64,000 nt of DNA from Bacteroidia bacterium (GTDB lineage: Bacteria; Bacteroidota; Bacteroidia; Bacteroidales; GWA2-32-17), in assembly GCA_016218155.1 (NCBI GenBank), contig JACREQ010000105.1, positions 193,294 through 257,293 on the forward strand, written 5' to 3'. Position 1 is the first letter of the stretch. The number at the start of each line of letters is the position of its first letter. Both the position numbers and the translations under genes were made by a program. A model generated the notes under the pieces. That model worked only from the letters and a program-made list of their open reading frames with translations. It ran no database searches and was not told the origin of the DNA. This document shows, one piece after another, positions 52,621 to 60,761 of the stretch.

Positions 52621-52639
52621 TCCTCGTTTGCAACGAGGA
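52621..52639. repeat. REP-like hairpin TCCTCGTT-TGC-AACGAGGA
   Basis: A perfect hairpin with 8-bp arms lies in the 52598-52867 gap. A degraded relative (ATCCTCGTCTTCGATTAGGAT) is at 52715-52735. Its apex GTT-TGC-AAC is the same as in the hairpins around the RAYT gene. Nothing else is recognisable in the gap. Confidence 0.5.
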
Positions 52640-52867
52640 TGTTCAACTATTAGAAAAATAAAAAACTATATGCGATTTATTGAAAAAAGCATTACAAAAG
52701 TAAGAGCATTTTAAATCCTCGTCTTCGATTAGGATAATATTATAATTTTATTTTGCTGATTTTATACAACTTACATAACTTTATTTAAAATCTTAAAACT
52801 CGGACAACCAAAATAAATCCTAATTTGTCTTATTAATATTAAAGCTTAAAAACTAAATTAAACTATT

Positions 52868-53698
52868 ATGAAGAAAATTTACATTCTACTATTTATTATT
52901 TGGTGTATAAATTTTGCTGGTTTTTCACAAAATAACTACTGCAACACAGCTCTACCATTCACTACAGGATTAACTTATACTTTTCCTGCCGGAGTTAATT
53001 CAGGAACTGCTGAAGCTGGTCCAAACTATGGCTGTTTATTATCACAACCAAATCCGGCATGGTATTATATGCAAGTAGCCGATTCCGGTCCAATTAATAT
53101 TCATCTTTCTACTAACCCTGCTCAGGATGTAGATTTTGTTTGCTGGGGACCATTTACATCACCCTCTGCTCCATGTACAAGTCAATTAACCGCAAATTGC
53201 ACATCGTGTCCAAATAATACTGTAAATCCTTCATTTTATCCTTCCGGAAATTTAGTAGATTGTAGTTTTAGTACTGGGTGGCAAGAAGATTGTAATATTG
53301 CCAATGCAGTAACCGGAGAATGGTATATTTTCATGATTACAAACTACTCAAATCAGGCATGTAATATTATTTTCGAACAGACAAACAGCTTAGCAACAAG
53401 TCATGGAACCACAAATGCTGCAATTATGAGCCAAACAAATATTAAAGACGTTATTGTTAAATCTGAATTATCTGTTTTCCCTAATCCATTTTCAAAGTCT
53501 ACAACAATAAAATTCAGTAATACTGATAAAAAGCCATGCACTATAACAATATCAGATATTACAGGAAAAACAGTCAGATTATATAAAGATATAACAACAG
53601 ACATTATTACAATTGAAAAAGGTGATTTAAAAAATGGTATTTATTCAATTGAAATAAATGGTGAACTAATACAAAGAGAAAAATTAGTAGTAGAATAG
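52868..53698 (+). CDS. Secreted protein with type A T9SS sorting domain
   Basis: The 276-residue protein has a signal peptide (cleavage near GFSQ-NN). A Cys-rich domain of about 165 residues follows, with NPAWYYMQVADSGPINIHLS and DVDFVCWGPFTSPSAPC, a module repeated in many Bacteroidota surface proteins. The type A CTD has LSVFPNPFSKSTTIKFSN, ITISDITGKTVRLYKD and GIYSIEINGELIQREKLVVE. Probably exported and released or surface-attached through the type IX system. Function of the N-terminal module is unknown. Confidence 0.85.
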   Translation: MKKIYILLFIIWCINFAGFSQNNYCNTALPFTTGLTYTFPAGVNSGTAEAGPNYGCLLSQPNPAWYYMQVADSGPINIHLSTNPAQDVDFVCWGPFTSPSAPCTSQLTANCTSCPNNTVNPSFYPSGNLVDCSFSTGWQEDCNIANAVTGEWYIFMITNYSNQACNIIFEQTNSLATSHGTTNAAIMSQTNIKDVIVKSELSVFPNPFSKSTTIKFSNTDKKPCTITISDITGKTVRLYKDITTDIITIEKGDLKNGIYSIEINGELIQREKLVVE

Positions 53699-53718
53699 TT
53701 TCATTTTAATAGTTGCAG

Positions 53719-53749
53719 ACGCTAAGTTAGTTGATTCCTGACTTAGCGT
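53719..53749 (+). terminator. Terminator-like hairpin after the T9SS type A gene
   Basis: The 9-bp arms ACGCTAAGT/ACTTAGCGT enclose a 13-base loop and are followed by TTGTTGTTTTT. It starts 21 bases after the stop. Confidence 0.65.
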
Positions 53750-53772
53750 TTGTTGTTTTTATAAAATTCATG

Positions 53773-53780
53773 TAGGTTTG
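53773..53780 (+). promoter_or_regulatory. Candidate promoter -7 box for the EamA transporter
   Basis: TAGGTTTG is an exact match ending only 3 bases before the ATG at 53784. If used, the mRNA would be leaderless or nearly so. Confidence 0.35.
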
Positions 53781-53783
53781 TAA

Positions 53784-54695
53784 ATGATTTCATCTCACCT
53801 TGGCGAATTCGCAGCTTTACTAACAGCCTTTTTCTGGACAATTACTGCATTAGCCTTTACAGGAGCAGGAAAAAGAATTGGTTCTTTATCTGTTAATCTT
53901 TGGCGTTTAATTATTGGGATAATATTTTTATGTTGTTTTTCATATATTCGTTTCAATTCATTTTTTCCACATGATATTGATTTAAAAGGCTGGCTATGGC
54001 TTGCACTTTCAGGATTTATAGGTGTTTTTCTTGGTGATTTGTTTTTATTCAAAGCTTTTACAATTATAGGACCCAGAATTTCGTTACTTCTTATGTCTTT
54101 AGCACCGGCTTTAGCTGCGTTTATAAGTTGGTTTGCTTTAAACGAGAAACTCGAATTGCTTGATTTTATTGGGATGGGAATTACAACAGCAGGTATTGCA
54201 ATTGTAATTATAACAAAGCCCCAAAATACTAATGGAGAAAAAAACACATTCAAATTACGGCATAATGTTAAGGGAATCATTTTCGCATTTCTTGGCGCAA
54301 TGGGACAAGCCACAGGATTGGTTATTAGCAAAATCGGTTTACAAAGTACATCCAATCCATTTTTTGCTACTCAGATTCGATTATTTGCAGGTGTATTAGG
54401 ATTTATATTATTAATAACATTTCTAAAAAGATGGAATAATGTTATTACATCATTAAAAGATATTAAAGCAGTTGGAATACTTACTGTCGGTGCATTCTTT
54501 GGTCCATTTCTGGGAATCTCATTTTCATTACTTGCAATTCAATATGCAAATCCGGGAATTGTACAAACAATAACATCAATCACACCAGTTTTGATTATTC
54601 CTTTTTCTATATGGTTTTTTAAAGAAAAAATTACTTTTCGTGAAGTTATTGGTGCTATAATCGCTGTTGGTGGAATTATTTTGTTTTTCTTGTAA
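53784..54695 (+). CDS. EamA/DMT-family membrane transporter
   Basis: The 303-residue protein has ten hydrophobic segments forming two EamA repeats (HLGEFAALLTAFFWTITALAF opens the first; GIIFAFLGAMGQATGLVISKIG opens the second). Conserved late-repeat motifs are PALAAFISWFALNEKLELLDFIGMG, split around residues 111-135, and ITPVLIIPFSIWFFKEKITF. Members export amino acids, metabolites or nucleotide derivatives; the substrate cannot be told. It is a single-gene unit between a terminator and the REP hairpins. Confidence 0.88.
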   Translation: MISSHLGEFAALLTAFFWTITALAFTGAGKRIGSLSVNLWRLIIGIIFLCCFSYIRFNSFFPHDIDLKGWLWLALSGFIGVFLGDLFLFKAFTIIGPRISLLLMSLAPALAAFISWFALNEKLELLDFIGMGITTAGIAIVIITKPQNTNGEKNTFKLRHNVKGIIFAFLGAMGQATGLVISKIGLQSTSNPFFATQIRLFAGVLGFILLITFLKRWNNVITSLKDIKAVGILTVGAFFGPFLGISFSLLAIQYANPGIVQTITSITPVLIIPFSIWFFKEKITFREVIGAIIAVGGIILFFL

Positions 54696-54702
54696 TAATA
54701 TA

Positions 54703-54729
54703 CTCAGCGTAGTTTGTAACTACGCTGAG
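54703..54729. repeat. RAYT-associated hairpin 1
   Basis: Perfect hairpin with 12-bp arms CTCAGCGTAGTT/AACTACGCTGAG and loop TGT, upstream of the RAYT gene. Confidence 0.75.
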
Positions 54730-54739
54730 ATATTAAATT

Positions 54740-54778
54740 TATAGCCTGAGCGTAGTTTGAAACTACGCTCAGGCTATA
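54740..54778. repeat. RAYT-associated hairpin 2
   Basis: Perfect 39-base palindrome: 19-bp arms (TATAGCCTGAGCGTAGTTT and complement) around a single G. A half-copy TTTGTAACTAC follows at about 54791-54801, before the RAYT promoter. Confidence 0.78.
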
Positions 54779-54826
54779 TTATATTTGTTGTTTGTAACTA
54801 CACTTTTATATTAAATATTTATTTTC

Positions 54827-54834
54827 TAAATTTG
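54827..54834 (+). promoter_or_regulatory. Candidate promoter -7 box for the RAYT gene
   Basis: TAAATTTG is an exact match ending 4 bases before the ATG at 54839, again implying a leaderless or very short-leader transcript. Confidence 0.35.
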
Positions 54835-54838
54835 ATAT

Positions 54839-55378
54839 ATGCCAACTGGATATCAAATAAAAAATCAAAATGCAATATACTTTCTAACTTTTCAAGTAGT
54901 TGACTGGGCTGATATTTTTACCAGAAAAGTTTACCGGGATATTGTTATAGAAAGTCTAAAATATTGCAAAGAACAAAAACAATTAAAATTGTATGCATAT
55001 GTAATAATGAGCAATCATGTTCATTGTATTTTAAGTACAGAAAATAATTTATCGGATATAATTCGTGATTTTAAAAAATATACTTCAAAAAAGATTTTGA
55101 AAGAAATTGATAATCCCAAAGAAAGTAGAAGAAAATGGTTGATGATGATTTTTAAATATCATGCTAAATTTAATAAACGAAATAAGGATTTACAATTCTG
55201 GACACAAGAAAATCACGCAGTAGAATTAAGCAATAATGATATGATTGAAAGTAGAGTAAACTATATTCATCAAAATCCGGTAAAAGCAGGAATTGTTCAA
55301 AATGAATACGACTATTTATATTCAAGTGCAAGAAATTTTGCTGGCTTAGATAGTGTGATTGAAATAGATGAATTGTAA
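54839..55378 (+). CDS. rayT: REP-associated tyrosine transposase (RAYT, IS200-like Y1 HUH family)
   Basis: The 179-residue protein has the HUH metal motif in MSNHVHCIL (His60-Val-His62) and a candidate catalytic Tyr142 in RVNYIHQNPVKAGIV, the ending typical of RAYTs. N-terminal strands match NAIYFLTFQVVDW. RAYTs are single-copy, domesticated relatives of IS200/IS605 transposases that process REP hairpins. Two perfect hairpins lie upstream and two directly downstream, all sharing the core GCGTAGTT, and a fifth lies beyond the next gene. The frame is intact and both catalytic elements are present, so it may still be active. No IS ends are seen, consistent with a RAYT rather than an insertion sequence. 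Confidence 0.92.
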   Translation: MPTGYQIKNQNAIYFLTFQVVDWADIFTRKVYRDIVIESLKYCKEQKQLKLYAYVIMSNHVHCILSTENNLSDIIRDFKKYTSKKILKEIDNPKESRRKWLMMIFKYHAKFNKRNKDLQFWTQENHAVELSNNDMIESRVNYIHQNPVKAGIVQNEYDYLYSSARNFAGLDSVIEIDEL

Positions 55379-55387
55379 TATTAATAT

Positions 55388-55414
55388 CTCAGCGTAGTTG
55401 CAAACTACGCTGAG
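55388..55414. repeat. RAYT-associated hairpin 3
   Basis: 12-bp arms CTCAGCGTAGTT/AACTACGCTGAG with loop GCA; same arms as hairpin 1. It begins 10 bases past the RAYT stop. Confidence 0.75.
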
Positions 55415-55427
55415 ATTAAGTTTTTCC

Positions 55428-55464
55428 ATAATCTTGGCGTAGTTTGAAACTACGCCAAGATTAT
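55428..55464. repeat. RAYT-associated hairpin 4
   Basis: Perfect 37-base palindrome with 18-bp arms (ATAATCTTGGCGTAGTTT and complement) around a G. It abuts the stop of the minus-strand lipoprotein gene. Confidence 0.75.
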
Positions 55465-55465
55465 A

Positions 55466-55852
55466 TTAATAAAATGTAGAATCAACAGTTAAAACAAATT
55501 CAAGTCTTTTATCATACTTTGTTTTAACTAATTTATTTGTGTTCCAAAAGTCGAAAGCAGATTTAGTACCATCTTTGTATATCTCAAACAAATAAAATAA
55601 ACTTTTAATATCACCATCATCTGCTAATAAATCTGTAAGATAAAGCTGTTGTTGTTTTTTTGCAATAACATAATCAGTCATTTTTTGAGGACTACAGCCT
55701 GTTTCCTGAGAACTGCAAACTCTAATAGCATAATCTATTTTCAATTGCTGATTACAATTATTATTAACAATAAAAAATACTGTATAGTTCTTTTCCTTCT
55801 TGCATCCAGTAATAATTAGCATTAATAAAAAGACCGACAATATTTTCTTCAT
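55466..55852 (-). CDS. Small unknown lipoprotein
   Basis: The 128-residue protein has the lipobox ITGC (Cys17) followed by KKEK, so it is a lipoprotein; the lysine-rich start after Cys is common for Bacteroidota lipoproteins. The body has four Cys (NNNCNQQ, IRVCSSQETGCSPQ) that could form disulfides and a beta-rich pattern, ending FVLTVDSTFY. Family not recognised. It is bracketed by REP-like hairpins (55428-55464 and 55880-55908) on both sides, so the RAYT and this gene share one hairpin cluster. Confidence 0.65.
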   Translation of the reverse strand: MKKILSVFLLMLIITGCKKEKNYTVFFIVNNNCNQQLKIDYAIRVCSSQETGCSPQKMTDYVIAKKQQQLYLTDLLADDGDIKSLFYLFEIYKDGTKSAFDFWNTNKLVKTKYDKRLEFVLTVDSTFY

Positions 55853-55879
55853 TCTAATTAATTTATTACACTTTAATAT

Positions 55880-55908
55880 ACTTGGCGTAGTTTATAACTA
55901 CGCCAAGT
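55880..55908. repeat. RAYT-associated hairpin 5
   Basis: 13-bp arms ACTTGGCGTAGTT/AACTACGCCAAGT with loop TAT, between the lipoprotein gene and the dxs stop. It carries the same CTTGGCGTAG variant as hairpin 4. It may double as a terminator for dxs. Confidence 0.72.
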
Positions 55909-55917
55909 GTATTATAT

Positions 55918-57846
55918 CTATTTCGCCTTATGGTATTTTTTTTCGGCTAATTTATGAAATTCGAGGACTGCTTTCTCAATACTTTCCGAATCGTAACCAC
56001 ACATTTTATACTGCTGCATTTGAGTTGCATGTTCAATAAATTTATCAGGAATACCAAGTCTTTTAACTTTAGCAGAGTAATTATTTTCTGCCATAAATTC
56101 TAAAACGGCACTACCAAAACCGCCTGAAACGGAACCATCCTCAACTGTAACAATATATTTAAATTTCTTAAATATGGAATGTAACAATTCTTCATCCAAA
56201 GGTTTAACAAATCGCATATTATAAACTGCAGCTTTTATTCCTTCATCTTCTAATTTATCGGTTGCCGATAATGCAAAATTAACAGGATGTCCAAGTGCAA
56301 GCACAGCTACCTCATCACCTTCTCTTAAAATTTCACCTTTACCAATCTGAATTTCTTTAAATGGCTTTCTCCATTTTGTAATTACACCATGTCCACGTGG
56401 GTACCTTATAACAAAGGGACCCTTTCCCAACTGAGCTGTATACATTAAATTTCGCAACTCAATTTCATTCATTGGAGCAGAAATAACAACGTTCGGAATA
56501 CAACGCATAAAAGCAATATCATATGCTCCCTGATGTGTAGCACCATCTGCACCAACCATTCCGGCACGATCCAAACAAAACACAACATTTAAATTCTGTA
56601 AAGCCACATCATGAATTGCCTGATCGTAGCTACGCTGCATAAATGAAGAATAAATATTACAAAAAGGTATCATCCCTTGTTTTGCTAATCCTGCAGAAAA
56701 AGTTACTGCATGTTGTTCTGCAATTCCAACATCAAAAACCCTTTCTGGCATCTCCTCCATCATAATATTTAAAGAGCAACCGGAAGGCATTGCTGGTGTA
56801 ATACCTACTATTTTTTTATTTTCTTTTGCTAATTCTGTAATTGTTTCCCCAAAAACATCCTGGTATAAAGGTGGAGTTTCAATATTATTAACTTCTTTGA
56901 TTATTTCGCCAGTGCTTTTATCAAATAACCCAGGAGCATGAAAAACCGTTTGCTGTTCTTCTGCCTGCTTAAACCCCTTGCCTTTAACAGTTAGTACATG
57001 AAGTAATTTCGGTCCCGGAATTTTTTTCATGTCTTCCAGAATTCTGGCTAAATAAATAACATCGTGCCCATCAACCGGACCAAAATACCTGAAATTAAGT
57101 GCTTCAAATAAATTACTATGACGTAAAACTATTGACTTAATACTATTATCTATCTTTTGAATTGCCTGTTGTGCATTTGGCCCCCACTTACCTACTCTGC
57201 CAAGAAAATTCCATACATCATCTTTTATTTTGTTATATGTTCTGGAAGTTGAAATATCTAACAAGTATTCGCTAAAAGCACCCACACTCCTATCAATAGC
57301 CATATGATTATCATTTAAAACAACAAGCATATTGGTTTTTAAATCACCTGCATTATTTAATCCTTCAAAGGCCATTCCTGCAGTCATTGAGCCATCACCT
57401 ATTACAGCTACAATTTGTCTGTCGGTTCTGTTATTAAGTTTATCTGCAACAGCCATTCCTAAAGCAGCAGAAATAGAAGTTGACGAATGTCCAACTGCAA
57501 AGGCATCATATTCACTTTCGTTTGGATTGGGGTATCCGCTTATTCCATCCTTTTTTCTATTAGTATGAAAAACATCTTTTCGTCCTGTTAAAATTTTATG
57601 CCCGTAAGCCTGATGACCAACATCCCAGATAATCTGATCTGCTGGTAAATTCAACACATAATGCAAAGCAACAGTTAGTTCAACAACTCCTAAACTTGCG
57701 CCAAAATGACCAGGGTTACAAGAAAGTTCATCAATTATAAACTGACGCAATTCATTAGAAAGCTGTATTAGCTGAATATTCGTGAGTTTCTTTAAGTCGG
57801 CCGGACTTTTAATATCAGGTAATATAGGTTTAAGGTTTTCCGGCAT
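55918..57846 (-). CDS. dxs: 1-deoxy-D-xylulose-5-phosphate synthase
   Basis: The 642-residue transketolase-like enzyme condenses pyruvate and glyceraldehyde-3-phosphate to 1-deoxy-D-xylulose-5-phosphate, the first step of the MEP isoprenoid pathway, using thiamine diphosphate. Visible motifs: GHFGASLGVVELTVALHYV at the start, the TPP motif from VIGDGSMTAGMAFEGLNNAG to NDNHMAIDRSVG, YFGPVDGHD, FDVGIAEQHAVTFSAGLA and DRAGMVGADGATHQGAYD. Length is normal for the family. It has a perfect -7 box 20 bases upstream of the ATG. The upstream gene kdtA is on the same strand but 168 bases away. Confidence 0.97.
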   Translation of the reverse strand: MPENLKPILPDIKSPADLKKLTNIQLIQLSNELRQFIIDELSCNPGHFGASLGVVELTVALHYVLNLPADQIIWDVGHQAYGHKILTGRKDVFHTNRKKDGISGYPNPNESEYDAFAVGHSSTSISAALGMAVADKLNNRTDRQIVAVIGDGSMTAGMAFEGLNNAGDLKTNMLVVLNDNHMAIDRSVGAFSEYLLDISTSRTYNKIKDDVWNFLGRVGKWGPNAQQAIQKIDNSIKSIVLRHSNLFEALNFRYFGPVDGHDVIYLARILEDMKKIPGPKLLHVLTVKGKGFKQAEEQQTVFHAPGLFDKSTGEIIKEVNNIETPPLYQDVFGETITELAKENKKIVGITPAMPSGCSLNIMMEEMPERVFDVGIAEQHAVTFSAGLAKQGMIPFCNIYSSFMQRSYDQAIHDVALQNLNVVFCLDRAGMVGADGATHQGAYDIAFMRCIPNVVISAPMNEIELRNLMYTAQLGKGPFVIRYPRGHGVITKWRKPFKEIQIGKGEILREGDEVAVLALGHPVNFALSATDKLEDEGIKAAVYNMRFVKPLDEELLHSIFKKFKYIVTVEDGSVSGGFGSAVLEFMAENNYSAKVKRLGIPDKFIEHATQMQQYKMCGYDSESIEKAVLEFHKLAEKKYHKAK

Positions 57847-57866
57847 TTATAAATTTATTTAATCTG

Positions 57867-57874
57867 CAAAGTTA
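57867..57874 (-). promoter_or_regulatory. Candidate promoter -7 box for dxs
   Basis: On the minus strand this is TAACTTTG, an exact TAnnTTTG match, giving a leader of about 15 bases. No clear TTTG at -33. Confidence 0.42.
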
Positions 57875-58014
57875 AGCTAATTTGTTTATTGTGAAATTTA
57901 AAAATACACGATTTTAATCTATCGTTAGATAAAATAATTGGAATTAACGATGAAAAACCTAACTTATTAGCTTAATATCTTTAAAAAAACTTAAATAGTT
58001 TACAGACCATTCTT

Positions 58015-59241
58015 CTAATTAATAAACTCAATTATCTTCTTTGTTGCACCTATTCTATTCTCAACAAATCTTTTAGAAATATCTGAAGTTTTTTTGCAAT
58101 ATGAATTATCGTTTAACAATTTATTAAAATGTTGTTCAAGTTCAGAATTAGAATTTATACTAAATGCACCTTTTTCTTTAATTAAATCAACTGCCTCAGA
58201 AAATTTGTGATAGTTAGAACCAAAAAGTACAGGTAAACCAAAAACTGCTGCTTCAAGAATATTATGTATTCCCTTTCCAAATCCACCTCCAATATAAGCA
58301 ATATTACCATACTTATATAATGACGAAAGCATTCCCACATTATCAACAAGCAATACTCTTGCAGTTTTTAAATCAGATTCTGATGCTTTAGAAAATCTTA
58401 CAACAGAAATTAAGATTCTTTCTTCAGTTTTTATTAAACCCGATTCAGAAATTTCGTGTGGTGCAATTATAAATTTAATTTCACTAGATGATTTATTTAT
58501 GTAGGGCACTAATACTTCTTCATCTTTTGGCCAAGCAGAACCAATAATAATTATTTTATGACCTTCTGAAAACACAGATGCTTCCTTAATTAATTTTGCA
58601 TTTGAAGCAATTTCATAAACTCTGTCAAATCGGGTGTCTCCTGCAACTGAAGTATGCATAATATTAATAGAATTTAACAAGTTAAACGACTCTTCGTTTT
58701 GCACAAATATATGAGTAAAATAATCAAGTAATTTTTTATACCATCCACCATACCACTTAAAGAAAAGTTGTTCCTTACGAAAAATAGCCGAAATAAGATA
58801 AACAGGAATATTATTTTTATGTAATTCTTTTAAAAATATTTGCCAGAATTCATATTTAACAAATATCACCTTTAATGGTTTAACAATGTTCAGAAATCTT
58901 CTAACATTAGATCTTGTATCTAAAGGCAAATAGAAAACCCAGTCGGCTCCATTATAATTTTTTCTGATTTCATAACCCGACGGTGAAAAAAAAGTGAGTA
59001 AAATTTTATGATCAGGATTCTGAATTCTATAGGCTTCAATCACTGGTCTGCCTTGTTCAAATTCTCCTAAAGACGCACAATGAAACCAAACAACATTGCT
59101 TTGTCCTTCTAAACTATTTTTTAATATCTTGAATAAATTTTTTCTGCCTTTTATCCAAGCATGTGCTTTTGTATTAAAAGGTGAAACAATTAAAATTGTC
59201 AGGTAATATAATCTTATTAAAATGCAATAAAGAAATTGCAT
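58015..59241 (-). CDS. kdtA: 3-deoxy-D-manno-octulosonic acid (Kdo) transferase
   Basis: The 408-residue GT-B glycosyltransferase (WaaA/KdtA) adds Kdo to lipid A precursor at the inner membrane. Visible: an N-terminal hydrophobic segment (CILIRLYYLTILIV), the family signature VWFHCASLGEFEQGRPVIEA, LLTFFSPSGYEIRKNY, VKYEFWQIFLKEL, VAGDTRFDRV, and the late GGGFGKGIHNILEAAVFGLPV donor-site motif. It confirms a lipopolysaccharide-bearing outer membrane. Its start is 4 bases after the upstream barrel-like gene, so they are co-transcribed. Confidence 0.96.
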   Translation of the reverse strand: MQFLYCILIRLYYLTILIVSPFNTKAHAWIKGRKNLFKILKNSLEGQSNVVWFHCASLGEFEQGRPVIEAYRIQNPDHKILLTFFSPSGYEIRKNYNGADWVFYLPLDTRSNVRRFLNIVKPLKVIFVKYEFWQIFLKELHKNNIPVYLISAIFRKEQLFFKWYGGWYKKLLDYFTHIFVQNEESFNLLNSINIMHTSVAGDTRFDRVYEIASNAKLIKEASVFSEGHKIIIIGSAWPKDEEVLVPYINKSSSEIKFIIAPHEISESGLIKTEERILISVVRFSKASESDLKTARVLLVDNVGMLSSLYKYGNIAYIGGGFGKGIHNILEAAVFGLPVLFGSNYHKFSEAVDLIKEKGAFSINSNSELEQHFNKLLNDNSYCKKTSDISKRFVENRIGATKKIIEFIN

Positions 59242-59245
59242 AGTA

Positions 59246-60013
59246 TTAGTAAAAATAATATTTATCCGGAACTCTTTTGTAAATAGGAATTATCCAGCCA
59301 ACTTTTATTGAGTTTAACAGATCCATTCTTTTTTCATCAGCTTTCTTCATAAGTGCAAAATCGTAACTTCTTCCACTTTTAGTAAACCCCTGATATAGTT
59401 CAACCCCAAAATAAAAATTCAGTAATTGCTTTTTACTAAAATATACATAACCAATAAATTCAGAAGCACTAAATCCTATACACATTTTATCGTATCCTTT
59501 TTTGTAATCTCCTAAAATCTGTGGAGTGTTATTTCCATCATTCTCAATTCTTAGTTTATGTTGTAAAACACCACCACCTGCCATAATTAACAATCCACTG
59601 TTAGGATGTTTCTTGAGTAAAGGAAAAACTTTTCCAATCCTTGCACCAATAAAATAACCTCTTTCAAAGGTGCTTATTTTTGCATATTCTCCATTTTCGT
59701 TAATAATATTACCATTTGATGTGGATATACTATCAAATACTGATGCAGCATCACCTTTTAAATTATTTCCAAATAAATAGTTTGCATTAACTTCTAAAAT
59801 AAAATTAGATTTTAGCTTTAACATAAATGACCCGCCAATATTTGAGTTAACTCCATAACGTTTTGACAAATCACCTCCCGGAAACTGAACCATATAAGAA
59901 CCGGAAAACATAGGAAATGTAATAGCAGAATCTATCGTTTTTTGTGCTTTAACTTTTTCAATAGATAAGTTAAAGATGAACAATATGAATATTAAAAAAA
60001 ATACTGTTTTCAT
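59246..60013 (-). CDS. Unknown outer-membrane barrel-like protein upstream of kdtA
   Basis: The 255-residue protein has a signal peptide (cleavage near VKAQ-KT), then FSGSYMVQFPGGDLSKRYG, NIGGSFMLKLKSNFILEVNANYLFGN and further alternating strands ending VGWIIPIYKRVPDKYYFY. The pattern is that of a small outer-membrane beta-barrel. I cannot name the family. Tight coupling to kdtA suggests an envelope role. Confidence 0.68.
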   Translation of the reverse strand: MKTVFFLIFILFIFNLSIEKVKAQKTIDSAITFPMFSGSYMVQFPGGDLSKRYGVNSNIGGSFMLKLKSNFILEVNANYLFGNNLKGDAASVFDSISTSNGNIINENGEYAKISTFERGYFIGARIGKVFPLLKKHPNSGLLIMAGGGVLQHKLRIENDGNNTPQILGDYKKGYDKMCIGFSASEFIGYVYFSKKQLLNFYFGVELYQGFTKSGRSYDFALMKKADEKRMDLLNSIKVGWIIPIYKRVPDKYYFY

Positions 60014-60095
60014 GCTTCAAAGTTAATTATTTCTTCGGTTAAAATCTTTTTTGATTAATTCTTTGAAACGAGTTTTGCAATTCGTACATTTGACT

Positions 60096-60674
60096 ATGCA
60101 ATTTAAGCAAGCTTTTCTTTGTATAATAATTATTTCCGTATTTTTCAGCTGTAATGAACAAAGTGAGAATAACAGAAATAAGATTAGTAATATTATATCA
60201 GAAGAAAATATTATTGGCTTACCTGATGTAATAAAAGATCTTCCTGTAGGAATCTCTGTTACAAATGAACCCGACACAATTTATGCGGAAATAAATACTA
60301 AAGGCAGCAAAAAATATATCTGGAAACATACTACAACAGTAAAAGCCTTAAATAATGATATTAAAATATTAGAATTTGGAACATATAATTATAAGAATGA
60401 TCAGTGGGTATTAGGTGATTCTACAAAAAAACCATATACATCAGCTGACTTTGATAAATGGTATTGCAGAAAAAAGAATGGAATTATTACTTTTGATTAC
60501 TGCAAAGAAGGCTATATTGCTAAAAATGTAGAATTTATAGATCCTTCAAATTTCTGTATAAGAAAAGACAGCCTTGTTTCACGTAATGGCCTGTGGTATT
60601 ACATAGGCGTTGATCCGTCAGGTAAAAAGGTTATGGGATATGGCAGATATATTACTATAGATAAATTGAAATAG
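60096..60674 (+). CDS. Unknown lipoprotein
   Basis: Starting at the ATG at 60096 (an in-frame ATG at 60051 would add 15 residues before the signal and is unlikely), the product has 192 residues with lipobox FFSC (about residue 19). The mature part includes TKGSKKYIWKHTTTVKALNN, ILEFGTYNYKNDQWVLGDS and GLWYYIGVDPSGKKVMGYG. No family recognised. It is divergent from the kdtA pair and followed by the large unknown gene. Confidence 0.68.
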   Translation: MQFKQAFLCIIIISVFFSCNEQSENNRNKISNIISEENIIGLPDVIKDLPVGISVTNEPDTIYAEINTKGSKKYIWKHTTTVKALNNDIKILEFGTYNYKNDQWVLGDSTKKPYTSADFDKWYCRKKNGIITFDYCKEGYIAKNVEFIDPSNFCIRKDSLVSRNGLWYYIGVDPSGKKVMGYGRYITIDKLK

Positions 60675-60739
60675 TAGGCCATTTTCAAAATTTCTAAAAT
60701 TTCTACCTTTCTTTTTCGTTTACTCTGCTATTCGTTTTC

Positions 60740-60747
60740 TATCTTTG
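60740..60747 (+). promoter_or_regulatory. Candidate promoter -7 box for the large unknown gene
   Basis: TATCTTTG is an exact TAnnTTTG match ending 14 bases before the proposed TTG start at 60762. Confidence 0.42.
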
Positions 60748-60761
60748 AAAAAACCTTAGAA

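Noticed and set aside
53795-54355. 186-codon minus-strand ORF opposite the EamA transporter
   Set aside because: Mirror of a hydrophobic protein; no family features.
54703-55464. Clustered palindromes considered as a CRISPR array
   Set aside because: Units are hairpins of varying stem and length, with genes rather than uniform spacers between them; no cas genes are present.
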